Assembly (NCBI RefSeq): GCF_022581195.2
Contig: NC_061461.1
Span: 7,502,001-7,566,000 of the forward strand
DNA length: 64,000 bases
Reading direction: 5' to 3'
Source of the DNA: Helicoverpa zea
Lineage: Eukaryota > Arthropoda > Insecta > Lepidoptera > Noctuidae
Shown: positions 34,715 to 47,537 of the stretch, piece after piece
How positions within the stretch are numbered: the stretch's first letter is position 1
How the letters are laid out: each line of letters begins with the position of its first letter
Position numbers and translations under genes: made by a program
The notes under the pieces: model-generated
The model's input: only the letters and a program-made list of their open reading frames with translations
Databases searched by the model: none
Told to the model about the DNA's origin: nothing

Positions 34715-34780
34715 TCTGTCTGTATGTCTGTATGTCTGCATGTCTGTATGTCTGTATGTCTGTATGTCTGTTTGTTTGTA
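34715..34780 (+). repeat. (TCTGTATG)n microsatellite
   Basis: About seven 8-bp units of TCTGTATG with a few variants. It is followed by CGCTAATCTTCGGAACTACT, which is wording common downstream of such repeats in moth genomes, so this is probably the tail of a dispersed element. Confidence 0.8.
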
Positions 34781-34879
34781 CACGCTAATCTTCGGAACTA
34801 CTGGATGGATTTCAATGATTTTTTCTTCGTTGTATCAGTATTAAGCCTGGTCAACATATAGGCTATAATGTATCTTCGA

Positions 34880-35370
34880 AACTTGAAGACCTGATGCAGA
34901 ACACCAACAGACCAACAAAACTGTAAGAGATACAAAAATGATGCCATGGCAAAAATTGTTTCATGTGATGAGCATTTTCAGCTGAGATAATAAATTTTAA
35001 GATCTGGAACACCTGATGTGGAACCCCAAGAGCCCAGCTTCTCTGTACCATATACAGGTATGGCGTTTTAGCAAAAGTTGTTCAATTTGATAAGCACTTT
35101 CTATTGACTTATACAAATTGAAGATCTAAAACATCTGATGTGGAACTCCAGGGGCCCAGCTAGACTATAGAATATAGAACTATGACGTTTTAGCAAAAGT
35201 TATTCAATCTGATAAGCACTCTCTAAAACACCTGATGTGGAACTCCAGGAGCCCAGCTAGACTATAGCATATGAAGACATGACGTTTTAGCAAAAGTGGT
35301 TCAATCTGATAAGCACTCTCTATTGACGTATAAACATCGAAGATCTGGAACACCTGCTGTGGAACTTCAA
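34880..35370. repeat. Minisatellite, about four to five diverged units
   Basis: Units contain, in order, GAAGATCT-like, ACACCTGATGTGGAACTCCA, GCCCAGCTAGACTATAG, GACGTTTTAGCAAAAGT and TCAATCTGATAAGCAC. The period is about 115-120 bp, with one unit shortened near 35220. Copies in the middle are most alike and the outermost are degraded. Confidence 0.75.
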
Positions 35371-35639
35371 GAGCAATACTGCACTTGAAATGTATAGAAA
35401 TGAATGTTATGAAATAGGTATGGCGAATCAAAAAAAAGTAGGTAATTAGTCCGTCTTTTAGATAACCCTAAAATAATGGACACGTATTTTTCTTTTCTCT
35501 CTCTCACAAACAAATAATAACGAAGATACAACACGCTTGAATTTTGTGTTAAGTCACTGCTTAGTACAAATTTTACATACCTAGACGTGGCGTCACGAGC
35601 CCCCACTCTCCGACTTTGTTGCGTTATATCTCATTATTA

Positions 35640-36330
35640 TTTTGTATGTCTCTTCCAGACCTCGGGACTACAGAGTTCCGAATTTTTGGGAGGTAAACGT
35701 GGAGCCGAAGCCAACACGCCGAAGCCCTTTTGAGACAACTTTAATGAAATGGTGACACAAAACCGACGATTATCCCTTTATACACTATAGAAATGAACCC
35801 AAGGACAATCCCCGGTGGACGTCGTTAAAAAAAGACAATCCCCGGTTCTGTGCTAAACTATTGCTAACTATGGAAGAAAAGTACTTGGGCTATTGTGATG
35901 GGATGTTAGTGGATGACAATGTATTAGGTACATGTAAAAATGGCAGGTGGAGACTTGCCACCTCACTTACTGGGCCCCCGGGAACCAGTCACTGAATAGC
36001 AACAAGAGGGCAACAGGTACATGAGCGGCTGTAGGGTGAGGATACCTCGGTGGACTTTAAACGCTGATTACGCGCTCCCTGTGCTTACCATGAGGCACCT
36101 ACCCTCCGAGCAGGGGTACTAATCCTGCTCTAGCGACTCCACTCTGGACGGCCAAGCCAAGCCAGAGGCGTGAGACCTACCCCCGTCATGGTTCACTCCG
36201 ACCGGCCGGAGATGGGGGACAGTATACACTCCCTGGAGAACTCAGTATATATAGCCCCGCGGGGTCGCTACTCCCCGTCATCAGCCTCAGATGTCTTGCG
36301 GTGCCTGTATCTCATAATTATTGTCGTTAT
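35640..36330. repeat. GC-rich repeat-like block, unclassified
   Basis: A block of clearly higher GC than its neighbours with no intact protein. It contains a duplicated GACAATCCCCGG word (about 35812 and 35836). It resembles the 3' untranslated part of a non-LTR element, but I saw no RT frame beside it and no second copy, so the class is open. Confidence 0.35.
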
Positions 36331-36348
36331 TATCTCCAGAGCCTTTGT

Positions 36349-36719
36349 CCCAATTATGTTAGGGTCGACTTCCAGTCACGATGCAACTGAGTACCAGTGT
36401 TTTACAAGGAGCGACTGCCTATCTGACCTCCACAACCCGGTTACCCGCTCAACCCAACACCCCTTGGTAAGACTTACTGGCTTCTGACTACCCATAACGA
36501 CTGCCAAGAATGTTCAATGACAGCCGGAACCTACAGTTTAACATCCCCTCCAAAAAACGGTCATTGGTATCCAAAATATACGTAGAAAGTACATACGAAC
36601 TTAGAAAAGTTGCATTGGCAGGCACTTGCCAGACCTGGAATCAAAGCCGCACGCTCATACTTGAGAGATTGGTTCTCTACCCACTAAACCACCACGACTT
36701 CCACTAAGTCACCACGACT
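36349..36719 (-). mobile_element. tRNA-derived SINE, second long copy
   Basis: Same order of blocks as 584-915. The tRNA-like head is at the right; the end word CACCACGACTT is duplicated (about 36691-36701 and 36708-36718), suggesting a short tandem duplication at the 5' end. Confidence 0.65.
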
Positions 36720-36930
36720 TTGTCATCTATTTAATGTTTTTTTACATAATAATACGTGTACCTAATATTTTTGCCACTCACAACTTAAATGCGGACTAAT
36801 TAGAATCACCACTTTTATCCCTATGGTCACGTCTATTGCGGTTCAGTTCTCAGTGTTTTGTTTAGTCTGCTGTGCTTTTGCCGTTAAAGTACAAAAATTA
36901 AATATATGGAACGTTTCTAATGGTTATGCG

Positions 36931-39078
36931 TAGAGATGTAAAGTGACCGTCACGTTATATGTGACCGATTAATCTGACCGAGCATATTGGACATTTATCC
37001 AATTTGACCGGTCACTTATTGTCATTTATTGTCAGCAACGTCAGAATCGTTTTTTTTTGTTTAAAAATAGAATTTATTAGAAATAAACGTTTTTTCTTTC
37101 TTTATTTTATAAAACTACGGAAGTTTTAGAATCATCGAAGGTAACCAAATGTCATTCATCGATCTTTAAGATAAGATTTCGCCCGGCGGGAGATGTCGTG
37201 CGGTGTTCCGCAGGGGTCGGTTCTGGGCCGCTCTTGTGGAACATCGGCTACGACTAGGTGCTGCGCGCCGACCTCCCTAGCGGCGTCAGCGTGGTCTGCT
37301 ACGCTGACGACACGTTGGTTCTGGCACAAGGGAGGTCGCACCAGGAGGCGGCCGAGATAATGACGCGCGGGGTTGCGACGATCATCGAGAGGATCTAGCT
37401 GCTGGGCCTGGAGGTGACCTTGCACAAATCCGAGGCCATGTGCTTTCATGGGCTTCGGAACGCGCCACCTTCAGGCTCCCAAGTCACGGTGGGGGGGGGG
37501 GGTTGTTCCCATCGGCGTCGAGAGGGCGATGAAGTACCTAGGACTCGTCCTCGACAGCCGGTGGAACTTCGTTGAGCATTTCCGACGTTTGGGCCCCAAA
37601 CTGGAGAAGGCAGGTGCTGCCTTCAAACGGCTCCTGCCCAATCTGGGAGGCCCAAACGCCCCCTGCCGTAAACTCTACGCGGGGGTCATGCGGTCCATGG
37701 CCCTTTACGGGGCCCCGGTATGGGCACGTTCGGTACGGCCGCGTGCTGTACACTACCTGAACGTGCCCCAAAAGGTGATAGCTATTAGGCTAATCCGGGG
37801 GTACCGTACGATCTCCCGCGAAGCAGCTGGCCTACTTGTTGGACTGCCACCGTGGGATCTGGAGGCGAGTCTTCTTGCGCCTGTACGACTGGCGCGAGGA
37901 GACACTGCGCCGGGGGGAAACTCCGCTGCCGCGGCAAGTTGTCGCGCAGCGGGCGGAGCTCCGGCGCGATCTCATGGTGGCCTGGAGGGAGCGACTGTCG
38001 CAACCCAGTGCAGGGCACGCCACCATCGTGGCGGTAAGTCCCCTCATTGAGGAGTGGCTCGGGAGGAGTCATGGCGCCCTCACGTACCGCATGACGCAGG
38101 TCCTCACCGGAGACGGTTGTTTCGGGAGGTACCTGTACCGAATCGGTCGTGAGGAGGCGCCCGGGTGTCACCACTGTGCGGACAGCCCCGAGGACACGGT
38201 GGACCACACAGTCCAGGTGTGCCCCGCATGGGAAGGGCACCGCTGGGTCCTCGTCGAGGCTTTAGGCGGCGGCGACCTCTCGCGTCCGGCCCTGATCCAG
38301 GCCATGGTCCGGGGCGAGAGGGAATGGGATGCCGTCGCCTCCTTCTGCGAAGCAATCATGCTCGAGAAGGAGGAGGAGGAACGCCAGAGAGTTCGCACCT
38401 CTTATCCCAGCCGCCGTGCTGGACCAGGTAGACACCACGGGCGCCGGGTGTCGCGAGATGACTCCCGGCCACCGTAGGTGTGGGTCTGTGGGCGGTGAGT
38501 TCCGGTGGCTCATCGTCCCTCTGTCTACTTAGACGACAGACCCGTGTCGACACGCGCTCCTCAAAGAGATGTCAGCAACCCCAGAGGGGCCCAGCAGGGC
38601 CAAGGCCTGCCGGGGCTGCGGGTTGTTCGAAAGAGTTACCGCGGCTCTGGTACATAAAAGGCCTACGACGGAACACGACGGTTTTTAGTCAGTAAGAGTC
38701 TGACACTCCCTCACCGCTGCTAACCCACAGCGGGAGGGGTCATTTGATGATTTTTAACGTCGATAAAAAAAAAAGATTTCGCCGACACTCTATGATTAAT
38801 GATTTGTCAGTATATATCAATAAAAATAAATACGTACTTGAGAGTCTATCTTTTTAAAAGGTTATCTATGCACTATGTTGGTTTAGAAAGGCAATTATAG
38901 GTATTATTTCACATTCATAATGTTTTTAATTTGCTTGAGACGAAAATAATAATTGTACCAAGTAAAAAATACTTATTTAATATATCTGACCAGTCTGACA
39001 ATAAATGTCCAATGTGACCGGTCATTTAATATTAATTGACGGTCACTTATCGTATGTGACCGTCAGTTTACAACACTA
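36931..39078. mobile_element. hAT-type non-autonomous element carrying an R1 insertion
   Basis: The 8-bp target duplication GTTATGCG is present on both sides (36923-36930 and 39079-39086). Ends are TAGAGATGTAAAGTGACCGT on the left and its inverse, TAGTGTTGTAAACTGACGGT, on the right: the TAGNGNTG form of hAT ends. Without the inserted LINE the element is about 550 bp. TGACCG words recur in both orientations near each end, as expected of transposase-binding repeats. Confidence 0.85.
37184..38774 (+). mobile_element. 5'-truncated R1-clade LINE, broken
   Basis: Flanked by the direct repeat GATTTCGCC (37175-37183 and 38775-38783), with an A-rich tail. GC-rich, unlike its surroundings. It holds the last part of ORF2: GVPQGSVLG (frameshift) then a YADDT motif near 37302, in-frame stops at about 37255 and 37395, an expanded G run near 37490, the thumb region to about 37850, a further frameshift, and then a frame (37836-38477) with the zinc knuckle GCHHC ... 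DHTVQVC typical of R1/TRAS/SART ORF2. Not functional. Confidence 0.85.
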
Positions 39079-39086
39079 GTTATGCG

Positions 39087-40670
39087 TATTCCGTTGTTTC
39101 CAAGTCAACGGGCCCTTAAAATTCAATATTAGACTATTCAGATATTTGATTTTGCTGACCCCGTAGTCGCTGGCATAAGGGACAGGATCCGCGTACGAAG
39201 TCGCGGGCAGAAGCTAGTTAAACAATATAAACAAATTCAAAACAACGTTTGTAAAAATCTACAGCTTGTAAGCGCTTTATATGAAAACTAGCTAATGGCC
39301 AAACGTTCGCGTAGCGGAAACTTGAATTTCTCCGAAGTTTATGCATGCACTGATTTCATTCATACATAATCAATTATACACTAATACACACTAATTTTTG
39401 GACACATTTCTTTTCTTCTAAAGTCTATGGATTAAAAAAAGTTCCGCCAGGACAACGTTCGCCCAGCGGAATCAGTTTTTGGTGAATTTCTCCACAATGG
39501 CTGCATACACAAATTTTTATTTACCATACACAATTATAGGGCATCTTACAGTAATTATTTGCATAATTAAAATCTTTAAATTCAACAACATTCCGCTGCG
39601 CGAACGCAAACGAATTGAACGTCATAACTTAATTACCTAAGAAACCAACAAAAAATGGGTGCTATTTAAACAGGCTTCTTTTTAATATAATTATTCGTCC
39701 CCAAAAATGTATGTTGCCTTCTAAATTACTAAGTCAGCCACAATTAATTAACGAGCATCTAGCCACTAGTTATCTTCTAAGTAAACCACTCTAAATACAA
39801 CTCAGCATGATGGTTATTTTTTAGCATCTAAATTTGTAGCATGCTCTCTAACAGTAAACTTCTAAAATACTATTAAATGACATCATAAAATATATTTAAT
39901 TAGCTTCAAATTTTTTAACTCAGTACGTTTAAAATGTAAGCAAGCAACATGCGGCAAGCATCTCTTCTGTCACGGCTCCGGCGGTCCCATGCGAGCTTAT
40001 CGTCGCAGATGGTTTTCACGCTCACCACCGCAGGCCGCCTCGCCCCTCCGTGCCTACGCGGTTTTGAATTGCACTCTAGGGGTAGGGCAGACAAGACTAC
40101 GTGGAGTCGGTTTTGCAGCGATTCGTTTTCGTCACTAACTTCAATTTTTAATACAATGTTTTTTAATTGAAGGTTATAAATGGCAATATACTAAAATCGA
40201 AGCCGAGTTAGTAGATCTATGTCAATTTATAAATAAGAAGGACAAGTCACAATAATTGATGATCTTTACTTGAAGCTTTCTATAGAATATTTAGTTGGCG
40301 TTGTAAAAAAGACGAATTAGTTTATTAGAGGCTATGTCATTTTCCCGTTGCTTAGTTATAAAATTAGAAGTTTAAGCATTTGTCCAATAATTTTGTGGCT
40401 ACACTTATAATTTCCCACAAAAAATTGCTTCAGTACTTATTAAAGGGACAAACTCCAATTAATCATTTTGCCTAGCCTTTCCAAACTTGGTGGGTATTGG
40501 CTTCGTCTAACAGGATGCAGCTGTTCAGTGTTTTATATGGAGCAACTGCCCCACAGCTGGGTAAACTCTTGGGCCCTGGCCCTGGCATTGTCTTTTATAA
40601 ATAAAACATAAAATTTGTCCCACATCAGGATGTGGATTTGAATTATTTTATTGATGCATACATAATAAAA
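39087..40670. other. Intergenic, repeat scraps only
   Basis: 39170-39230 ends GCGGGCAGAAGCTAGTT, like a Helitron 3' end. 39290-39480 has two blocks with the GTTCGC-AGCGGAA word. 39560-39615 is the inverse of about 24966-25025. 40480-40535 is a SINE body scrap. No coding frame with splice support was seen. Confidence 0.45.
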
Positions 40671-43017
40671 TTAGAGGAAGTAGGTGCTGGGCCTCTTGTA
40701 TGCGAAGGTGTTGAGGCGTTTGTGGTGGTGCACACGCTTGGGCAGCGGGAATCTGATGTGGCTGTTGTGGAACTGCTTGACCTGTGGCCGACGGCACGCC
40801 GACGCCTTGATTACTTCCACTTTGATGATCTGGGACAAACCACACAACATTAGTAAAGCTATTTGGTAAGAAGAAAAAGAGAAGAAAAAATGGCTCATAG
40901 TAATTATCGATAACATTCAACTATCTGCAAGGCAGCATTTCAAATAAGCGCTTACTGTTTAACTAAATTAGTCATACTGTTATGAATCTGGGATCATTGA
41001 ATTCCATAGATGTTGCAGTTAACTGTGGCGTTCAAAAAGGCAGTTGGATGAAACAGCTAGCAAATTGACTAGTTAGCGCCATCGAATCTTATTTGCATTC
41101 CATATATCGTTCAGCCAACTTGTTACTGGAGCATTGCAATGCTTAGCCAGCTCATTTTTTCTAGTCTAACAGTTATGACCTTGGTAAAAAAACGCTAGCT
41201 ATAGAACTACTTCAATTATATGGCAGCCCTTGAATTGGCAATAATGATCACTGTTCTACTCAATTACAAATATTATAAAGCTTTGAAGGAGTTGGTTTGT
41301 TGGCTAGAAACTTTATCTCAGGCATCACTGGTTTGATTTGAAAATCATTCAGATCTACTATAGGGATGAAACTATACAGTAATACAGCTTGTACATTAAA
41401 ATAGCACATAGGCTTCTTTTCCAATGGAAGTAATACACTTCCCTCAAGATGTAGAGAACGGCTCTGAACTAATCAAGTCTGTTAATGATATAAAAAATCT
41501 TATCAAATGTTAGTTTTATTTAATAAATTTACCTGGATAGAGTGAGCACGGGCTCTGTGCCTGGCTCCCATATCACGGTAGCACTGAGTGACTGCGCCTC
41601 CCACACTGAGGTCACGGTACTCGCGGTACATGTTGTGTACACCGGAGCGAGACTCGTAGCGCAGCCAGATACCGAAGTTCTTGATCTTCACAGGGCTCTT
41701 CTCTGGGATTTCCTGTAAAGGTATATTTCATATTTATAAGTTTATTTTCACAAAAATATCACTGTAAACTATCTCCTTATTTGCGGACTGCAGTATTTAA
41801 TCACTTGATAAGCATTCATCATCATCATATCAGATGTACATGTTTTTGAGTCAGAAAAAAAAACAGTTTTAACTAAATACCAGCTTCAGGTTTCATCAAC
41901 AAAAGTAACAAAATGAACAATGTATAAACCATTTATAAGTAATATGGGCTCCATCTCTATTGCACAGTTGGTCATCATGGTTCCCACTGTTTCCAAGTTT
42001 CAATTTTATCAATGATGGATAGTCTATACCTCCAGAAAGAAATGTCATTGAGATATTAATATGTATGTGGATATCAGATAAGCAGTGGCTTTTAGTAACA
42101 CTGGTACCCAGCTGCATCCAGTTAAGACTAGAAGCAGACCCAACAATAATCAGGAAAGGCTGATCAGCTATCAAATTAAGTTATTCTATGAACAACAGAG
42201 AATAACTTAATTCTGATTGGTTTGATTCTTTAAGGAAATTGACAAGGCCCAAAGGCCAAAGGCTCTTAGCTCAGCCTGCAAACAATACTATTGTTGACTA
42301 TTGTCTTCAGTAATTGTGTATAATAATTTACTTTGTGTACTAACCCTGATAGAGACAATTTCACCAGTGGTCTTCTTGAACTTCTTCAACTGACGCAAGA
42401 AGTACCAGAAACGGGACTTAGCCACAATCTGGTCTGGGGAGAAGATCCTCATCTTGTATAGAGGAGGCTTGGGCTCGCTCTCCGAAGGGAGCTTGCGGCC
42501 GATGACCTCATACTCCTTCAGCTACAACACATATTGACACATTTATTAGACCATTTCACCACTGCATTCTAAGTTCTCGATCATTAATGGAATATAGTCC
42601 TTATTGATACATGTATTTTTCTGCAATATCTTGAACCAATAAGAGATAAGGTTTATATGAAAAGCAGGCAGCATCACAACATGACATAACCTAAAAATGC
42701 ACCTATTATTTATGTTTCAATGTGATTACAACCAGCAAGTTAGGTATGAAATTCATAGTAAATACTAAATTAACAGCATTGTGAACATTAATATAATTTG
42801 AAAATGTAAAAAAACAATACAGCTTCCCGAAAAAAAATTGACGGGGTGCACCGACAACGTGTACGCCACACTCATATCGACAATTTCACTTTTTAACCAC
42901 TGTTTTTAGTTATTCACCTGTCCGTAGCGAAATTTTGATTTACTTTATCCATTTTTGTGCAATTTTATCACCATTTTATATCAATATTTCGAGACTTACC
43001 TCTCCTTTAGCCTTCAT
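40671..43017 (-). CDS. RpL18A: 60S ribosomal protein L18a (eL20), complete
   Basis: Structural protein of the large cytosolic ribosomal subunit. Exons in coding order: 43000-43017 (only MKAKGE), 42345-42521, 41533-41712, 40671-40829; 534 nt, 177 residues, the usual length. All introns are GT-AG and phase 0. The protein starts MKAKGELKEYEVIGRKLP and contains RFWYFLRQLKKFKKTTGE, SPVKIKNFGIWLRYESRSG, RARAHSIQIIKVE and KQFHNSHIRFPLPKR, all highly conserved in the family. An AATAAA (minus) lies just past the stop near 40645. The 18-nt first coding exon near the start codon is common in ribosomal protein genes. Intron scraps of SINE body lie near 42085-42165. Confidence 0.97.
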
Positions 43018-44050
43018 TTTCGGAGGTTTTATTCTAAAAGAATCTGTCAACGGAAGCGGAACACTGACGCGAAAGAAAGATGGCGCGGAACTTCAGAAGT
43101 TGCCACTAGAAGAACATTTATTTCTTCTAAAAAACACAGTGCATACAAACAATATATACAAAGTAAGTCTTTACAATAATCAAAATTGCACATATTGAAC
43201 TAGGGAAATCTATGTTCAATTTTTCAATGAATAAAATTTTGATTAGTCAGGTATTGAAAATTCTGAATACTTTTTTTTTTCTACCAAGAGATTTTTCCCT
43301 GAAAAACGTGAGCGTGTCGTGATACTATTTATATATTTATTATATTTGGGAAAACAAACAGTAGTACGTTAAGGGTAAACATTACTATAAGCAGAAACTA
43401 TGGAAGCAACAGATTTAAATTGAACAAATTATATGGGGAACCTTTTTTAATTCTCACGACTATAAGGGTATATAGGTAGATACCATGGTTCCACTTTCCT
43501 TATCCATGTTTCTTTTTCGCATTTTGCATCCTGAAACTAAGAGGTTGGTAAAAAAAACTCTATCTCTCTATCACGTAATTGTTCTTTTAAATCTTTACAC
43601 TACTCTAAAAATAATTGTAGTTGAAACTGCGATGACTTTGAATGCAATACAGGAAGCGTGCTCGACAGCATCACGTTCTGGAATCCTTAATAACACTTAT
43701 TAAGTGCTGTACATGACTCTTCTAGGCCGCCGTCGGGTAAAAAGAAACAAAAAGAAAGGGATATTATTTCCATTTTGCTTTGATTGATTTATTTTGATCT
43801 TTTAGGAATGGGAAGTTATTTAAGAAAATGAGATGGCAATATTGAAGATACCGTCATGAATGCATGAATGACTTGATTTTGTCATTGATGTATTAAATGA
43901 CATTGACAGTGAAATCGTAATTGAATGATGACATTTCTTTCAATGTTCACGTCCTACTTGCATGGCTGTTGAGTGCCTTCACGTAGAAAACAGTTTTGAG
44001 TAGTAATATGTGACTATTACGTAGTAACTAGAAACTTGTAGATTATAAAG
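43018..44050. promoter_or_regulatory. Divergent intergenic region between RpL18A and Adck1
   Basis: About 1 kb separating two genes that point away from each other, so both promoters must lie here. I see no CpG island, clear TATA box or repeat that would place the start sites. A pyrimidine-rich stretch on the minus strand near 43050-43085 could hold the TOP-type start of RpL18A. Confidence 0.4.
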
Positions 44051-47000
44051 ATGTTTTCGAGAAAAGTAAGTCGGGTGGTGAAGTATGGACTGTACGGCAG
44101 TGTAGCAATAGGTGGTTCAGTTACCGCTGCCGTAAAACTTAACGATGGTGATTATGACTCCTTGGCTATCGTCAGACTCTCCAGGACAGCGTACACGGCA
44201 GTGGAAATTGGGAGGACGTATAAGTCGTTGCTGTACAGCAAGGAATGGGATAGAAGCTCAAAAGAATATTTGGAGGTCAAGAGTCAAGCTCATCAAATTG
44301 GGGCACAGAAACTGCTTGAGCTATGTAAAGCCAACAAAGGTGTGTACATAAAGGTAGGGCAGCATGTAGGCGCCTTGGACTACTTACTGCCCAATGAGTA
44401 TGTGATGACAATGAGAATATTGCATAAGGATGCTCCACAAAACACTGTGGAGGAACTGTATAAAGTGATGAAAGAAGATTTGAAACAGGATGTAAGTAAT
44501 ATACCTTGTTGTATTACTTAAATAATATAATTTTGTGTATATTTTCAATGTTTTTAGTAGGACAAGATTATTTCACAATAATTTCATGTTTTAGCCCAAA
44601 GATTTATTTGAAGAATTCGAGCCTGAACCACTTGGCACCGCCTCACTAGCACAAGTACATAAAGCTAAATTGAAAGATGGCACAGATGTGGCAGTTAAAG
44701 TTCAACATTTCTTTGTAAGAGACAATGTGAAAATAGACCTCAAATGGATGGAATTCATCATAAACACAATGTCAAAAATATTTCCTGACTTTGAAATGCA
44801 ATGGTTAATTGATGAAACCAAAAAGAATATAGCAAAAGAGCTGGATTTTGTACAAGAAGGTCGTAATGCAGAGAGAGTGGCTGAATTATTTAAAAACTAC
44901 ACATGGTTGAAGGTGCCAAAGATTTTCTGGGATTACAGTACTGAAAGAGTTCTTGTTATGGAGTATGTCAGTGGAGGTCAAGTCAATGATGTTAAGTACA
45001 TTGATGTAAGTATGAACATATTATTTCACAACTTTGTGCATTACACATGAATGAACATAAGGATGTTTCATGAAATAATCTACACATAGGAACTCCTTGT
45101 ATTTGCATGACCTACTTTAGTTGATTGGTGTATTAAACTTTTCAAGTCCTTTATAAAAAATAGCTAAATGTATTTGAAAAGGAAAAAATAAAGTTCATCA
45201 ATTAATAAACCACATAATATGATGAGTTTTCTGTTAATTTAATTTTAAAGCTTCATTTTTTTTCCTATTAACAAAGTTCTTAATATTTTAGGAACATAAA
45301 ATCAATAGATTTGATCTGTGTAAGAAGCTGGGTGACCTTTACTCGCATATGATCTTCATCAGTGGTTTCGTACACAGTGACCCCCATCCAGGCAACATTC
45401 TCGTAAAGAAAGATCCCAAAGATAAGGATGTTACCGTCTACCTACTGGACCACGGTTTGTATGCTGTAAGTTGTAGCTAAGTTTCATACAGGTATTGACT
45501 TGAGCAAACTATTCTAAATGCATTCAAACGCTTTTTGCCAATTTTGATGTCATCGGTATTTACTGACCAAGTTATTTCAATATGAGGTGATTTTGGAATC
45601 TATGTTCAAGGTTTTGTAAATTACAAAATGTTTGCATAATGCTATGAGGCACATTACTCAAATATGTATGAGTAGGTACAGAATGTTTCACTGTCAAGAT
45701 AATAAAACTCTATGGTGTTATGTGAAATAATCACCAACCATTATTTAAATAATTCGAATACAAGAAAATTATCTTAATAAGACTATGTTATGGGAACTCT
45801 GAGATTTATGTAACAATTTTGGAGTTTAGGAATTGACACCCATAGAAAAAAGGGAGTTCTTCATTTTGTTGGCACAGTACCAATTGACGTATATTTATAC
45901 TTCTCACTCACAATGGTACCTACATATGAATAAATATGGATTGGTCTGGAACACGTGACTGATAATATCACAAATTGCGTGACATGTATAAAGACAAGAC
46001 ATGAGTCACAATTATGAATTAAGTTAACTATTGTATTCTAGTTTAAAGGTTTTCCATTGTAAAGTTTCGATCGATCTTGATTAGCTTTTTTCAAGTCCGT
46101 TTAAATAAGACGCCCATGATGGTGATGAGAATACGTAATTTAAAAAAAATTACAGTATAGTTATAGCACGTGCGTGATCGAAAAATCGGTCCACGATATT
46201 TTATACGTCACAAGTTCTACAGCCTAAAAATATTTTCCTTTCCAGCAATTGACGGAAAAGTTTAGATATCATTATTCAAAGTTATGGCTATCAATAATTG
46301 ATCGCAACCGAGACGAGATGCGGGTTCATGCGGAAGAATTGGGAATACGCAAGGAGTTATACGGGTTATTTGCTTGCATGGTCACTGGGCGACCGTGGGA
46401 CACCATTATGAAAGGCATTGGTCGGACTAGACCAACGTCTGATGAGGCAAGTATACGCCAAAATTCGTCATCCTCCTGCCTTTATTTGGGTTCGGCGTAG
46501 CATGTTTTTTCAGCAATACTCTTCTATCTGCCGTACATCTCACAAGTAACATTCTTTCTAGCCATATCGATTTTCACACAATCTATCCATCGTTTCTTAG
46601 GTCGTCCCCTTCCCCATTCATACTCAAAACCTTCCTCACGACAGAATCCTCATTTCTCCACAAATGTGATGCAGAGTAATAAGCCAGACATTCCTACCTT
46701 TCGGATCTGTGTTCCTTGCCTATGATGCATGAGAATTCTAGATTTTATTACTATACTATAATATTTCACAATGAATTGCGTGCGTTCTTTGCAATTATTC
46801 TTGAATATTTTCTGAAGACGTACCTAATTTATTAGTCGTAATAAAAGTCGAAGAATAGTAACATTCTATTTAGTAACGGAAGCTAAGTTTTCTTTCCTTT
46901 TTTTGCAGAAATCAACATTCCAAAATGAGTTGCCGAACATTTTGCACTATGTTACACAATGTTTAGAGCACGTTGATCGACAGGCTCTTCTAGTGTTGAA

Positions 47001-47537
47001 GACGAACGATCTTATTCGCAGCATTGAGTACGCTCTCGGTATGCAAGACCGAATGTGCGGCTTCATTATCATGAGCCAGTGTTGTGTACAGAGTGTCTAT
47101 AACCTCGAGTATAAGGTAGGCAAACAAATTGCAAAACTATGATGTATTTGTGAGTTTTTTACAAGGCTGTATTGCCGTAATCGGGTATTAATTTCCATCA
47201 GTAGATTAAAGGCGAGGTACACCATTTAACTATGATGACAATCAAACCAAAACCAGCCGTGCATACCTATTTACCGCCCATTGGTCAAATCGGCGATTTA
47301 ACCATTGGAAATTGTTATCGTTATAGTTAAATGGTGCAACCTACTTTTAGTGTTGTTAGTTTATTTTTCATTTAATTTAAATGTGAACTACTCAAAGATA
47401 CTTATGAATTTAATTTCTTGTTTCAGAATACATCGTCGCTGCTCAAAAAGTCTTATTTAAACCTTAAGTTTGGCTGGTCATTAGTGTTGTTATATTTCTA
47501 CAGTTTATATTTAAAGGTACACTTTAAATTTTCATAG
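44051..47537 (+). CDS. Adck1: AarF domain-containing kinase 1 (UbiB/COQ8 family), complete
   Basis: A mitochondrial atypical kinase-like protein of the UbiB family, linked to mitochondrial membrane structure and lipid or ubiquinone homeostasis. Exons: 44051-44491, 44595-45005, 45292-45465, 46246-46446, 46909-47115, 47427-47537; 514 residues, close to the family's ~520. Hallmarks: the KxGQ motif (IKVGQHVGALDYLLP, about residue 100), GTASLAQVHKAKL in place of a P-loop, VAVKVQH (lysine), ELDFVQEGRNAE, HSDPHPGNILV (catalytic loop) and LDHGLY (DFG position). N-terminal residues 1-30 are basic and hydrophobic, fitting mitochondrial import. The intron after 46446 starts GC rather than GT (GAG|GCAAGT); the nearby GT would break the frame. 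A poly(A) signal AATAAA is at about 48380, giving a long 3' UTR; an alternative last exon near 48100 is possible. Confidence 0.93.

Noticed and set aside
34586..34861. Plus and minus frames rich in Cys-Met-Ser-Val or His-Thr-Asp
   Set aside because: Translations of the TCTGTATG microsatellite.
37785..38695. Many overlapping GC-rich frames on both strands
   Set aside because: Shadows of the broken R1-clade ORF2; only the frames with YADDT and the zinc knuckle fit a known protein.
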